Below are positions 24,511-38,349 of a stretch of 64,000 nt of DNA, piece after piece (positions within the stretch are counted from its first letter, which is position 1; every line of letters starts with the position of its first letter). Both the position numbers and the translations under genes were made by a program. Source of the stretch: Isoetes taiwanensis (taxonomy: Eukaryota > Streptophyta > Lycopodiopsida > Isoetales > Isoetaceae); contig JAJEKV010000047.1 in assembly GCA_021234155.1 (NCBI GenBank), positions 7,717,071-7,781,070 on the forward strand, in the 5' to 3' direction. The notes below the pieces were generated by a model. The model had not been told where the DNA came from and made no database searches. It saw nothing but the letters and a program-made list of their open reading frames with translations.

Positions 24511-27500
24511 GGCGATCTCCCCAGCTTCTCCGCGCCCGGTACTGCTTGATACTGGTAAGACGCTCGCCATGGCTAAGGTAGTCTCACCGGGCCAGGCCAT
24601 TGTCAGATGTTAACATAGTATTCCAAGCTCAAAAGAATTTGACCCGGGCTTGGGAATCAGGAAGCCCAATCCTTCCACCAGCAAGTCTCAAGAATTCCAA
24701 AGAGAAAGTAGTTCAGCTTGCAAAAGAAATACTGGCTTACGTATGCTAGGGTATTTTGTACCAAAGATCAAGATTGCAAATGTACCAATACAAATTCAAC
24801 ATCGCCAAAAGCACACAAAATGTAATCCAACCGCTACCCGGCTACATGACCCTAACCAGCAATAGAAAAGATTTTCAACACAAAGCCTTTAGTGCTATAT
24901 CTAGTCTATAGGGCCGCAAACCGAAGTAACCATCGGACCAGCCACTGATCACACCCTGGACGCCAGGTTGCACGAACGACTACCCTGAGGCATGAATGCA
25001 CCATAGCGTAAGCATCCGGGCGAGCAGGACCCGAGCAGGAAAGTGAGGATGACATGGATGTGGACCTGCAGGAGGAACGCCGGCGTAACAAGATATCACC
25101 GCTCGGCCGACAGACCAATTCCCCGAGGATTGCACAACCAATCAAGGAATAACAAGTCTAGCACCGACCATAGTCAAGGCCGTAAGAATACTTGTTGGCC
25201 GAACGACATCAAAACCTCGAATGCATGAGGCTACCGTGCTACGACGAACTCCTTCACCTTCATGGCAACAAATGGATTTAGAAGATCACCATCGATCAAG
25301 AATGGAAGACTTTCCAAGGGCACGTAGAGGCAGCTACACAGACACACCATGTCATCAGATATCAAGCCTATAGCACTACTGGGGTATTGACGACGAAGGA
25401 ACAAATGCCTACAGAGGAAGAACTCTATAGCGCCCAAGAGAGGATGGGAACAAGGGGAAGACAACAAGAGTACTAAGGAAAGTCTTCTTCACAAGAACAA
25501 GTATCAAATTCCAAGGGAGCCACAAAACTTGACAAGGGTAACGCCCAGATTATGAATTAGTTCCAAGTATCGGTCGCATCAAGATGCATCAAGGCAATGT
25601 GGGTACCCTCGTGAGCACGAGGAGTACCGAGCAAGACTAAATATTATCTTCCTCGCCCCTAACGGACGGTAGAATAATAATATTTCGCTGCCGCCCAGCC
25701 CACGCGAGAGGAAGCCGCGATGCTAGTAGCACTTTGGATTTGGCATGCACGCACGGGTTATCGAAAAGTCGATCATGTCATTTTGGTGAAGCGGAAAACA
25801 GCCTTGGCATTTTCGACTTATGTATTCCACCTCGATACAGAAGTCATAAGAATGCTGTACCACCCGGCAGGACGGGGTGGAAGTAGCCAACATCTACATC
25901 CGGGAGGGGATCATCGAGGGATAGACTGTGGAACTTGGGAAGTGCTTAGGTACAACCCAAGTAAAGAAGTTCCTTGAGGATCACCTGCACTATCAAGAAA
26001 TCAATGTAATATAAAAAATCATGACTATTGTATTGGGTTAATATATATCGCTATATATTAATAAAATATAAGATCTTTGAATCAGTTGCAAATTTAAATG
26101 TCTCTCTTCTGGAGCATTCCTGGTTCAACAATCATATCATTCAAACACTCAATGCAAACCAACAAAAGAAACTCATGATAAATGGTGCTAACGATGCGCG
26201 AGCAGCCAGAATGTCGACCTTTGAATTCCAAGCCCAAGGCGCAATTTCAGATAATTACCAAGATGGGGCCTGTACCGTGGAACCGTCTGAAGAGTATTAT
26301 GACCGACGAGGGAAGAAATTTCGCAGATGAGTTTTATCCGCAAGAAATAAAAGCCATGTTACAAGTGGGAAGAAACAGTAGACTATAATGTGCAGCCCCA
26401 GGCCTTGACAAGGGGAAAGAGAAAAGAGGAGCCGGGCGCATCTTCTAGCTCCAGACACTGACTCAAGCTCCGAGTCCCGAGGATGAAACAGAAGAACCAC
26501 CCAAAGGGAAGAAAGAATAACGGCAAAATGCCCAGGTCAATCCTCCGCCGGAATTACCGTAAGAAGGTTTACCCGGCCTTGAGTAACGCGTAAGTCTGTG
26601 TCGAAACAGATCGTGGATGGTGCTCTCTCTGCATAGACGAGATGAGCGCAGTACGGAAATGCTACCGCATGAAAGACAAACACATGTGCGGTAGCAGCCA
26701 CCATGAATCTGAAAGGCAAGCCCGACGGTGGAGGTGGGGCCGCCAAAGCCCATGGTATGAGCAAGGTGGACAAGTGAAGCCCCACAAAGTTCGCGAAGGG
26801 CCCCCCTCAAACCATACTATGTCCCCAAGAGAGCACAAGTGCTATCGGGGATGTAAGCATTCCCACAAAGTTGCAATAAAACAAACTGCATGTAATGGAA
26901 GAGTTCAAGCGAGGGTTGAGGCACAGACAGTAGCTAGTAGAAGAGCGTGGTATGTAGAGGCCCGAATGAGGATCTACTTGAAGATAGCGAGCCTCGAACT
27001 CACAGCCAAGATCGCAGGGCTTCAAGCAAAAGGCCAGAAGCCTACAAGGGACGGGACCCCGTAAAAGCGGAACCCGGGCAAAGTGGTATGACAAAGGAAA
27101 AGCGTATGGAGGCTGCAGCCCGTATAACCAACCACACCGCCAAGACACCACAACGGAAATCAATGGAAACAATCTAGAAAAAGCAGTCAATGTTAGCTTC
27201 AAAGATAAAGGATGCAAGGGAGGTCTAAATTTATTCAAAACAAATGGCGCTCAACCCATTCCGAAGAAAAGCTGAATGTACAGAAAAACAACAGTTCCTA
27301 AGGTTTCCAAATGGCATAGAACACACAACCGCCTGCTCGTGATGAATGCACTTCATGGAGATGGGAGGCCGAGACCTCGCATGGTAGGGCAAAGAGGACG
27401 AAGGACACGACTTATCCATGTGGTGAGTGTCACATCTGCCGCCAGTTAGATACGTAAAGCGGTAAAAGCCGCAGCATGTAATATCCGTTTTACTGGGTGC

Positions 27501-27960
27501 AGATAGCCGCCAAATCCTTTATAGCGTTCCTTGTGCTAGAACGTGCGGCATACACCGTATCACCAAGTGATGGTCAAATGCTAAAGTTGAAAATAAAGGA
27601 AGTTTCCAAGCCTGTGCCAAAGAAAGAAGCCATGGAGCCATCGCACACCGGCAGAGGGCAATTTCAATATATCTACTCTGGTATCATTATTGAAATGGGG
27701 GTAGATCATGAACATCTAAAAATATGACCTTTTATCATAGGTATGGGAATACCTCCACCCGGCAAAAGCACAACAGGATTGCGGAGAGCCGGAAGCTGAA
27801 GCTCACAACACCCAATGGGAAAATCATAGAAATCATGTAAGCAAGGACACCTATAATGCAATGCATGTCGAGTAAGCAGTTACTAGATGCATCAAAGGGG
27901 AGCAAGTTGCGACATCTCAAATTAGAACTTGGTCAAGAAGAGGCACCAAGATAAAGAAGA
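24511..27960 (+). other. Gypsy gag/protease region, not recognisable
   Basis: This 3.4 kb lies where gag and protease should be, between the leader and the RT. It is purine-rich on the plus strand and full of short open frames on both strands. I could not read a convincing gag domain, CCHC knuckle or protease DTG/DSG motif. The stretch CYRGCKHSHK near 26840 is only weakly reminiscent of a zinc knuckle. I assign the region by position alone. Confidence 0.4.
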
Positions 27961-27989
27961 TAAAACAAGTGAAGCAACCACCTGAAGGT

Positions 27990-28640
27990 GTAGCCAAGCT
28001 TAATAGAGGAGTTCCATGACTTGTTCCCCGATGAAATCAAGGAGCTCACCATAGGAGTGGAGGCAATTGCACTCCCTAAACTGCACCAAGCCCACGAGGC
28101 AATCTGGTTACAGAATGACGGCTCACGAACCATCGAGTTGAAGAAGCAATTGCAAGAGCTATTAGACCTAGGGTTCATAAGACCTAGTGTCTCCGCTCGA
28201 GCCCCATCTTATTCACAAAAGAAAGATGGAAGCTTGAGGATGTATTGACTATTGTCAATTAAACAAACACGCCAATCAAGAACAAGTATGTCTTTTACCC
28301 AGAGCAGATGACCCGATGGATCACATAAGGTGCCGCAGTCTTCTCCAAAATAGACTTAAGGTCCGGATATCATCAAATCGAATCAAGGAGGAAGATATTC
28401 GACAAAAACGGCGGCTCCGAACGCAGCGGCCACGGAATTCACTTCGTGATGCCATTTGCCTATCTAATGTTCCTGTTAACGCTCATGAGACTCATGAACT
28501 TATATCTTCGGGAATTCCTTGACATGACATTTGTTATCGTGTTCTTCGATGACATTTTGGTGTATAGCAAGTCCCTAGGAGGAGCACACCTGATTTGAGA
28601 AGAGGCATTTGAGAAGAAGGGGCACCATTTTAGATAAGTT
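27990..28640 (+). pseudogene. Gypsy reverse transcriptase (broken)
   Basis: The frame at 28021-28248 reads FPDEIKELTIG, then LQELLDLGFIRPSVSA and KKDGSLRMY, the classic N-terminal RT motifs of Ty3/gypsy elements. Downstream, in shifting frames, are the equivalent of FSKIDLRSGYHQI, IKEEDI (28385-28410) and VFFDDILVYSKS at about 28538-28575, which carries the two catalytic aspartates. At least three frameshifts or stops break it. The enzyme copies element RNA into DNA. Confidence 0.85.
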
Positions 28641-28879
28641 GTCGAAATGTCATTTCGCCAATTGAATATCAGCATGTCAGTATTAGACGATTCCACCGAC
28701 TCGAAAGATCCAAGAAGGATTGAATGGCTAAAGAATTCAAAGTATATACACGGAGGTGAGGTGCTTCAAGCCTAGTGTATTATAGGAAGTTTTGCTTGCT
28801 AAACTCAGTTGCTACATAGCAAAGCGACTTTGACGGACCCTCACCAAGGCAGTAAAAGATAAAAGACCCTGGGTGGCAT

Positions 28880-29150
28880 ACTAAGAAAAAGAAGGCTCAA
28901 GCAGATTCGAGAAGCCCTGACAACCCCCGCTCCTAACATTGCCGCATCCAAAAGGACAAGTTAGTTTGCAACCGATGCTAGTGTAAGACTTTATGCCTTT
29001 TAATGCAAGAAGAAAGAGTCGAACATAATGCATTCACTAAGATGAACGACGCAAACTGGCCACCCGACATATGATCGAGCTATTGGCGGTAATGAAGCTT
29101 TTAAAGATCCGAGACACTATCTGTATTGTAAGAGGAAGTTCCAATTAGAT
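28880..29150 (+). pseudogene. Gypsy RNase H remnant
   Basis: Pieces reading ALTTPAPNIAASKRTS and FATDAS (about 28914-28980) match the start of the gypsy RNase H domain, where TDAS holds a catalytic aspartate. MIELLAVMKLLKIRD near 29070-29115 matches the downstream DLELAAVVFALK helix that holds another acidic residue. Stops interrupt it. Confidence 0.65.
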
Positions 29151-29559
29151 AACATCACCACCGTAGTCTACATCCCACGTAAACTATTGTTGGAATTTGA
29201 GGCAAGGGAGATGGATGGAGTCTCTGAATACGACTGATTGTGTATGCTCGAAACTCAATGTGGTTGCATGCCCCTGCCAAGGCATCCCTTTATCAACAAG
29301 AGTGCACCCAATGCTATATCAACACCACTAGTGAGTTTGACAAGAAAAATAGAAGGAAAACGCTACAAACGGACAAGACTTCAGTAGCATGGGCAAGCCT
29401 TTCCAAACAAAAAGAATCCTGACAAAGAGAGAGAAGTGCTCAAACATTTTGTGAAGAAAGAAGGAAACCCTTGTACCATAGTATTGTTGCAAGCTTTTGA
29501 ATCATCCGAGTCAAGGTTGATTCTCCATGACACCCAATAAATCTAATAGCCGGCCACTA

Positions 29560-30520
29560 GTTTTACGAAACCTTACCTTGCGATAAGAAGCAGTTACTAT
29601 TGGCCAGGCATGAAGAAGCAAATAGCAAGGTGTTACACGCTGGTGTCAGCTATGTCCGCGGCAAACCAAGGCGAATAACCACGAATTCCGTGGAGCACAG
29701 GTTTTCACAAGCACTAAAACTCCAAGTGGGAGACAATAAGCATGGACTCTACTGTCAGACTTCCAGAACCATAAGGGCAAGATGCTTATCGGTCGTAGTC
29801 GCATAAGTTGCTCAAAGACTTTGGTGAGCACGTATTACCCATGTGTTATTCACAAGGAGATTTTAGACTCCATGGCCAAGAGAAATAACTGACCGCGACC
29901 CAAGTTCATGAGTGTAACCGCGTGATCTTTCAAGACTATCGGAACGCGAAATTATCGGCTGAACACGGCCATCACCCCGATGATGGGCGAGACGGAAAGC
30001 ACCAATTTGATACTTGAGGATATGCTGCGGAATTATGTCTCGAACAGCATCAAAGTGGATGACTTCATCCACTTATTGAGTTTCCAGCCACAATAGCACC
30101 AAGGCAGAGTCATCCCAAATGTCGCTTACTTATGATCAACTATGGCTAATGCTTGACACTGCATACCTGGCACAACCTCGTCCGTAGAAGTATCCCAAAG
30201 CAGATGTTAGCCGAGATGCGTTAATTGGTTGAAGAGGTGCGAGGATACCTCCTAGGCAGCAAGGTTTCTGGAGAAGAGCATAGATGACTGCAACTGTAAT
30301 GCAAGAGAGTTCCAAGGGACGAGTGTTTGGCTGAAGATAAAGTCAAATGTATGAAAAGTTCAAGATCGGTAATTGAAAGAAGTTGCTCCAAGGTGGGCCA
30401 TCTCAAAATTGTCAAAAGAGTAAGCAACTGTGTTTTACCAATTGACTTACCAAAGTGACACCAAGATCCATAGTCTTCACGTAAGTCTCCCCAAAGAAAC
30501 ACACCCCAATCCAGAGTAAA
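29560..30520 (+). pseudogene. Gypsy integrase, broken, with possible C-terminal remnant
   Basis: YYWPGMKKQIARCY at about 29595-29640 is the H2C2 zinc-binding region, although the expected cysteines are degraded. TNLILEDMLRNYVS at about 30002-30045 with the following VDDFIHLLSF is the core-domain segment after the catalytic glutamate, as in chromoviruses. The LVEEVRGYL stretch near 30225 and a VSLPK.TP stretch near 30487-30510 fit the C-terminal part. A chromodomain cannot be read with confidence. Several frame changes break it. Its normal role is to insert the element copy. Confidence 0.72.
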
Positions 30521-31382
30521 GTATTGGAGACAATCGAAGCCACCTGGAAGTGGATTTGATCAACTTGAGATTTCACCGAGCCTTTCTCGACCGATCCTAT
30601 AAGAAGACAAGAAGATCCCCAACTTCCAAAGATCTCAGAAATGGACTAATTTACCAAAGGGAGGACGCCACGCGGGTACCCGCTAACTGATCTTGAGAAG
30701 CGCACCTGCCAACCATGGAGCACGGCACCGCCACCTAAGTTGCTCACTCCGAACCGATGGGTGCATCGAGGTATTTAGGGAGTCTACTCCGGCGGCCTGA
30801 AGTAGCTGAGGGTAGTGAGGTCATTCAGAATGCATTGATAGGAAAAGCACCTAGCCCCATATATGCTTTGATAGAGGAATCCGCCCTTCACGCCCCCAGG
30901 TCAGGAAGGACCCTATCCCCACGATGGGCAACTAAAGCGTAAAGCGGCCGAGCGATATAGGCACAGATAGGGCCGCCCACGTCACCATGGAAGCAATCCT
31001 GGGAGATTAGTGATTCATCACCATATAACCAAAATTTATTAATAATTGTACCCACACCAACCCTAGCCAACAGAAATCCACCTAACAAAGGAGGGTCGAC
31101 TACAAGATCTCGCAGCAGCTATGTAGTGAAATAAAATGCTACAAGGGCCCAGAACCCGCCGCAATTTTGGTTATGTTTAATCTCTGATATTTTAATCTGA
31201 TATTTTAACCAATGTTGGAAATCAAGGGTATAAATTAAAGCTCCTACCATGTGGTAATTGTAAACACGTAAATTATAACTTTAAGTATTAATTCATAATA
31301 ATTTTGTTAATTACATGTACCATCCAACATTCTTGGTGCAGGTATTTTTCCAAGGACTCGTGATGCTGACGCATCAATCCAT

Positions 31383-31394
31383 GGGTGGGGAGAA
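31383..31394 (+). other. Polypurine tract of the gypsy element
   Basis: gggtggggagaa lies directly before the 3' LTR start TGACGCTCCGTGATAATA at 31395. It fixes that LTR border by position and composition. Confidence 0.7.
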
Positions 31395-31919
31395 TGACGC
31401 TCCGTGATAATAGGGGCACGATGAATACGATATTAGGTTTATTGACGTCACCAGTGCAAGGGCGTCGACTCCCACGACATGTGCCAGATGGGGCCGACTA
31501 TAAGGGTAGCACTTAGGGTACAACCCTCGAACCATTATATTGCATTGTTAAGGCCACATGTGAATGGGTGAATATCCTTTGCCATGCAACAGTCTATTGA
31601 CCAAAAGGGCCCAGCCCAAATTGCGGGATAAAGGGACATAACCCTAAAAGGGAAACCCTCGTGTTTCCAGCCCTATAAGTCAGACCGGTGCAAAGATTGG
31701 ATACTTTCTACCGAATGTAGCGAGGAACTGAATTTGTTGCGCCTCGATCCAAGCCACAACCAGGATCCAAAAGCAGCATGGACGCCTTCGTGGGAGAGTG
31801 TGTTTTCAAGAAGCGAGTTAGTGTCAGAATCATAGTTAGATCCGAAGTTTTTAGCCTCATTCCATAGATATATTCATTCTTAGCTATAGGCAACTCCTAC
31901 CTCCTGCTAGAATGATAGA
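31395..31919 (+). repeat. 3' LTR of the gypsy element, first part
   Basis: It matches 20215-20752 of the 5' LTR, including accattatattgca, aaggccacatgtgaat, gggacataaaccct and gcagcatggacgcct. It ends in TAGA, the left copy of TE1's target duplication (31916-31919). Confidence 0.8.
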
Positions 31920-32219
31920 GGGTGTGTTTTTTATTTTACGACTCAATCTCGGGAGTGGGCGACGATGTGCTGGTTGAGAGGCCGAATTCATTAAGACAGC
32001 AGCCTCGCCTCAAGACGCTTCCCACGCTATTTTCTTGGCTAAATTTATTCATCCGAAGCACCTGATTTGCCACCAAAGAATCCGGCAGCCGCTAATCCAG
32101 TGCCGTATGCGTAGGGTTGTGACCACGATGCAAAATGAATTTTAAAATTAGATTTAAGGCTTTGAAATCGGGTCTACGAATAATTTCATGAGTTTTGTTG
32201 CTAATTTTCCGCCTCCGCT

Positions 32220-32237
32220 ATGGCGGATCGGAGAGAG
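32220..32237 (+). CDS. Possible first exon of the TE1 gene
   Basis: ATG GCG GAT CGG AGA GAG is followed directly by the donor gtaagc at 32238. A short first coding exon upstream of the transposase frames is plausible, but no splice partner can be confirmed. A purine-rich exon also ends at gtaatt near 32738. Confidence 0.25.
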
Positions 32238-33318
32238 GTAAGCATTTTGTGCATCCGTGCAAGACAAGCATGTTAATTTTGATGTGGTCAAACCGCTATC
32301 TAGCCTTCAATTTTTTCGGCAGATCGGTGAAAACTTTCCATTTGTTCTCAAATTGTCGATGCACTAAAGAATCGCAATTGAAGATTCCATCGGATAAATA
32401 CAAGCCAATTTGCAAGAACTGCAACATGGTAATCGAGCATCATAATTCAATATATTATTTGGTACGATACAAAATAGACACAATTTGAATGATAAGCAAC
32501 TTATTTGTGAATCAAGATGTGTAACAAGAGATCCACAACGCTACAACAGATCCCATACATCCGTGTACTAATTTACTTCATAGTTGTTGGGAACCGCCTC
32601 CCAATTTGTTGGTGTTGGTCAGTTGATGAACCCGCCATGTTTAGAATCTTTCCCGAACCTTATGAACAAATTGAATCAAATGCGCAATTACCCAAGGCAA
32701 TGAATGTCACGAAAGTTTTGCAGCCTTGCTTCAAAGGTAATTTCCAAGTCTTTTCTTTCAATCTTTTACTTAATTTAAGTAATTTTATTTCTTTATCCAT
32801 CTTAGATTCTTTCCCAAGACTTTGAAAGATGATGAAGGTTGGCGCCCAACAAAGTACCCAAGAAACCCAATGCTTTTGTGTTAAAACCTTGTTTTGAAGG
32901 GGTGCTTCTAGCAATTTACCGAACCTCGAAAAGATTTTATTGAACTTCAAAAATATTTTGCGATGGTGATGCTTTTAGAAGGTATAGAGCTGAGTATGGG
33001 GAGAAAGGAGAGGGAAGTCTTAAAAGGGAAAGAGAGTTTATATGAAGAAGCCTTACTACAAGGAGATCTCAAAGACATGGAAAAGAGAAGGTTATCAAAA
33101 GAGTTGCAAATTCAAGGTAAAAAGGTTCTTCAAAGTGCAAATTTTAGGATAGAAAGAGATACTAACTGCAGCAGTGAGCCCTCGAACTTGCCGCTCCAAG
33201 CAAAGTTATGAAGAGTCTCAGACAGCAGTATTGTAGGTGCAAATTTAAAAAATCTTTTGCAGCTCATAAGAATGAGAAGAAAACAGAGTGAGTTAGAGGG
33301 CAAGAATGCCTATGGTTT

Positions 33319-35060
33319 ATGTCACACAGTGACATCAACAAATCAGCATTTTCTAGAACTCTATGCTTGAACAGAAAGATTGTTACAACTGCCGTAAGAA
33401 GGAGAGTATGTGCTGAACATGGTGATGGACCATGGTCCATGTTCAAGAATAAGATTAGATGTGACAAACTATCTTACAATGAGAGAAAACTAGTTGTTGA
33501 CTCTTTGGAGGTACAACACAAGGGTTTCCACACAAGAAGCATGTCATCAAGATTAACGCCTCATCAGGAAAGAAGATCTTACATGCACTTCACTTTCTTG
33601 AGGAGACCCAGGTAATTCTTAAGAAAATTGTTACAATGATGAAAAGTTTTAATACTGCTGACATGCTGCTGACTGTTTCTGCAGGTAGTTTTTTACCAAC
33701 GCTTTGTAAGACAAATATCCACTCAAATATCATTTTCAAGATTTCTCCATGCTCAAACCTCCATGGTGTAGTAAGGTAAAAGATAGAGAAACTTGCCGCC
33801 AGATCTATCATTTGAGAATTGGATCTCAGGAGACGTAATTACAAAACAAAGTAAGACTAACGTAACGATTCATGGTACCAAAATTGCACACATGCGGAAT
33901 TGTGATTTATGTGGTCTGTGACCAACTCTGCAATGCGCCTATATTTACATACACTTCAACCTCCTCGGCTTTGAGAGCTATGGTATGTTCTAAGGATGAT
34001 TCAAGAGTGGCATCAACATAACTGCCTCGCTAGAAATGCAAAACATGTGGAACAAACAAGATGCCAACTTGTCCACAAGAAAGAGATTACAAGTTGGACC
34101 ATCAAGTAGAGTGGAAGATATTTGTTAAGGTGATGCACATGTTCTTGACACGCTCTTGTGAAATGGCCATGAATTGCAAACCCGCTTTTCTTATATGACA
34201 GGTTTATGACTTACAAGGTAACATTTTGCACACTTATAATCAAACTAAGAACATTTGGTATTGCAATTCAAGTATTCTTATAGAAATAGTTATTATGGGG
34301 CGTAACATAGTTGAAGAACCGTTAAGAAGGCCGAAGAAGGTGAAATGTGAAGAAGAAAAGCAAAGAATAGCGATTCCTCGAAGATCAGAAGAGAGAATTG
34401 GCGGGCAACCGTTGTTGAGCAGCCGGGTCGTAAAGAGGTTTCAATAGCTACTAAGAAGGTACTATAACGCTAATGAATTGCTTATTCCAAGAAGGTGGTA
34501 ATGACATGTTTATTGTCATTTATAGCAAGCTCCCAAACCCGCCAACAAGCTTGTGTACAACACAACACCCGCATTCGTGAAGTTGTTCAAAATTTGGTGA
34601 CACTTTTCTTAATGCTTTTATTCCTCATAATTATGAAGCAAGATGGCAAAAAAAAGCTTGTGGAGTGTTCGGCAACAACTTCCAAAGGACACACTATAGT
34701 TTACCATTGACTTTGCGAGAACTATACCTTCAAAATTCAACAAGAAATACAAAGCCTATTGAGGAATGACTAATGCACCATTTTGGTGCATATCACTTAT
34801 GCATGCTACCAATTCTACAGAGCAAAAAGAAAGATCGCTAAGGAAACACATTTCTATATATGATGACAGAGAACATGATGTCTCCGCTTGTTCAACATTG
34901 TCATGTAAACATGCTATTTTTCTTGTTGATGGGAGGTGTCAACTACAAGAATCATGTCATGTGGTCCTGGATGGTTGTTCCATCAATTTAAAGGTGCAAA
35001 GGATGTTCTCCTCTTGGCGCATTCTTCAAAAAACAGAATACCAATAAACCGGAACTTCTT
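33319..35060 (+). pseudogene. TE1 transposase-like protein (broken), same family as TE2's
   Basis: Exon 1 (33319-33612) reads AVRRRVCAEHGDGPWSMFK, KIRCDKLSYNERKLVVDS and, after a frameshift near 33503, TTQGFPHKKH and HALHFLEETQ, ending at gtaatt. After an acceptor ctgcag at about 33684 comes VVFYQRFVRQ, then LKPPWC and VKDRETC...YH (33685-33800). A cysteine-rich block follows near 33900-34120 (MVCSKDDS, CKTCG, CPQE, DHQVEW). Later come DFARTIPSKFNKKYKAY (about 34712-34762), DDREHDV (34864-34885) and, across a frameshift near 34975-35000, DGCS and QFKGAKDV. The order matches TE2 block by block. The conserved D, DGC..QFK and downstream motif suggest a DDE-type catalytic fold. Stops and frameshifts make this copy inactive. 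Confidence 0.62.
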
Positions 35061-38000
35061 TTGCATCATATCATGGCAAAGGTAAAATACTTCCAACTTT
35101 ACTCTATTGTTTTATATCTTTGCTTTTTTGTTCTTTAGATTTTGTAATGAACAAAATGCAGGAACATGAAAAGTTTGGATTTAATAAAAAGAGCACTCAC
35201 ACACATGAGATGTTGAAGAGGAATTCAAGACTCACCAAGGAATGCACATGATGGTTGTGGTTTTGCATTTCACATTTTAAATCAGATTGGAGATGAAGGA
35301 GAGGAAAATATAGGTAAGGTTAGTACGATGGAAATTAGTCAGTGTTTTAAAAACAATATTGAACATTATTTTACGTGTTTTTTGGGAGATAACTATCAAT
35401 GATGTTGATAGAGGATAGCCATGATTGTAAGACATTAACAGATCCGAAAGTTCCATTGTATCGCTCGCTCATGCCAATGACCCTACTCGTAGCTCATATG
35501 GATTTCACTTGCTTTTTGTCGCCACCGGCCGGGGGTGAAAGTATGGGAAGTATAAACAAAAGCGTAATAGGGATCTTGGGCCTCAAACTAAGTCCCCGGG
35601 TGTTGAAGAGGTAGCCGGAAACTCTGTGGTCCTATCTATGAAGGGGATCATGAATGTGACCGATAGTTGGATGTTGGGGATAATTTTGCACTATCTCGAG
35701 GCCAACAAACAAAAAAAAAAGTGGACTTTTATATTATCCATGCACTAAACCTGCTAATTGTGGAAAAGGCATTTAAAGATGCATGGGGTGCAAAATTGGT
35801 AAGAAGAGAATTTTAAGTATTACAAGTTCATGGGAGGAAATCAATATGAATTGTTCGAGGGATGCACCGCATCGCCATGCATAGCCACTTTGGTCATGTC
35901 ATACGGGAGCTTTGACATGTTACATGCAATGAGAACATATATGAACTTCCCAATGGATGTTCATGATCATCTTCCTGACCGAAGTTTTGAGCACAAGAGT
36001 AGTCCGCATGCTGATAGCATAATTGATGATGATAAGGTCGCGACCACGCTGTTGAAGAAAGAGTACAAAAATGAATATTTTATCGACATAATCTCATTGC
36101 TCTTACAAACACCTTTGTTATTCATGTACATTCATTTGATAATGAAATGGTTTTCATTCATTTGCATCGCATATGAATTGGCATAATCAGGAAGTTAATT
36201 GGTTACCAAACAATCAATCACATACAACATTGTAGTATATTTTCAAATGAATTATGGTTCTCATTCATTTGCGATTGCGATAAACTTAACCGGTACCATA
36301 AATGTGAAGCTAATTGTTTAGTATATTGCTTACAAAAGCATATGACATAATTAAAAGATTTCAAAAAGTGTATCCTTTCATTGATACATAATATGGCATC
36401 CAAAAGTTACATGCCTTCAAAGTTCATATACTAATATCGCGACATACTTGATCACTCTAAACATAACAAAATATAAACAAGCTTCAAAACTTCGCACTGG
36501 ATCTTTTCAAATGCGAACTTCAATATCCTTATCCAAATTTTATGAACTTCGCAAGAGTAAGACCTTCCTCATCGATTGAATATCCTCAATCACGTGTGAC
36601 TTCAGTAGGTAGCAATAACATCATCACTAATACTTGGCAATGGTAACATGCCGCCGATCTCATGTTCGTGAATAGTAACTTTTGTAAGATTCCCAGGACC
36701 GTGTCTTGCTTTGCCGCCTCCTAAGAATCTTCTTCTTACCTTTCTCTTGGCAACAAAATTTGTATAGGTTTTGTATACCTGGCCAGAATCGAATTAGAAT
36801 CCTCAAAATTCTCTCAACCTTCAAAGCTTTTTTCTTAACCCTTTGTCACTTTCACATCTTCGCCTCAAGATTCATTCTCCTGATATTTCATGTTCATCCG
36901 GACTTGAAGTAGCCAAGTTCTTCTTGTAGCTTCTTCTCCGTACTTCTATGCCACAACCCGCCATCAGACAATGCATAGTGTCCAAAAATGTAACCAAAGC
37001 AACACACATGGAACTTATGGTCACATGATAACTTGATAAGAAAACTATAACTGAAGCTAAAAAGATAAACCACAACCTTCACATCTTTTCAAAGAACCGA
37101 TCTACAAAAGCGCATCATAAATACCATATGAACATTCAAACCCTTTCTACTGATGAACCGCAGCAAAGAATATGTTTGCATGACTTGCATGCCGTAAAAG
37201 TCATCCTATGACCATAAGCTTCTATATTAACTTCCAAACACGCTATTTCCTCCTTCTTAACTTCAAAGCATCTGATATACTAGCACTCTAATGGTGGCGT
37301 AAAGCATGGCCATCGATTTTTCTTCCTCCTTTTTTCAAATACTCCACCAAAGTTTGTAATTGTTAGGTGTCAGCACTAAAGCTTAATAGCTTTTTTTCTC
37401 GGATATCTGTGTGTATAACAGCTTGCATGTAGCATCAGCACAGTTCATAGCTCCTTCTAGCCTTAACAAAGCTGCTTTTTTGTAGTTATATCTTTCTTTT
37501 CTTTACTCATATCTGAAAGACTTCTAATGTGATTCATAATTATATTCTTGCTAACATCAAAACAGTTAACTTCTTTCCTACTTTTTGAACTATAGAATAT
37601 CTATGAGAATCGCAGCCGTGAGATGCCTAATTCACCTTATAATTTTCCTCGATCAGCCAAAGCTTTAGGGGTGTTCGGGCCATACAAATGCCCTTGCAAA
37701 TCGTGTCCTAACTTCATTATTAGTAGGGCCATTCGTAAACTTTTCGGGGGCGATCATTGACTTCGCCAAAAGTCCGCTTTGATCTCTTTCACATTTATCT
37801 TCCCCGACCTTAGTGGTACCCGAAAAACGGGACGTAAACTCAAGCATGATACCTCCTTTGACTTGATTAGACTCTGGGTTCCTTCCTTTCACACTCCACA
37901 TTCCTAAACTCAAAGCAAATTCATACTGTTCTTGCAGCTTCAAATAAAAAAAAAAAACAATAAAAAGAAGCACAAACAAGATTTTTTGAACAAAGGAAAA

Positions 38001-38349
38001 AGAACCGAGCACAAAGAAGAACAAACATTTCTGAAAAGGAAAAAGTAATGTGAGTACTCTCATTACGCATAGAACTCATGGTAGCAACCTCAATTGTGCA
38101 AGAAAAATGTAGTATGGTTACATCGCCAAACTTCGCTCTGGCCGACGTCGAGTGCAAGAGAAAGGATTATAGCGCTGAATTGAAGCTCATGATTCCTTGA
38201 ATCCAGAGGGAATGACGAGCCGCGGAGAAAATGAATAACCCGGCCAAGACTCGCCACTTCATCTAACCACCGTCCGTGTTCAAGTAATGAAGGTGCTAAC
38301 AAGGGCCGGAACTCCTAAAAGTTGGGTATGTTAAGTAAAAAACACACCC

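Larger units (their letters stand above)
31920..38349 (+). mobile_element. TE1: 6.4 kb DNA transposon with GGGTGTG ends and TAGA target duplication
   Basis: The ends are inverted repeats GGGTGTGTTTTTTATTTTAC at 31920 and GGGTGTGTTTTTTACTTAAC at the right end (reverse complement, ending 38349), matching 18 of 20. TAGA flanks both sides (31916-31919 and 38350-38353), and the intact 5' LTR has a single TAGA at 20749-20752. It encodes on the plus strand a protein related to that of TE2 (see 33319-35060). The other contents, including frames at 32195-32488, 32517-32825, 32963-33211 and 35830-36186, match nothing I know. 36190-38349 looks non-coding. Superfamily is uncertain; 4 bp duplications are known from Sola-type elements, but I cannot confirm membership. 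Confidence 0.85.
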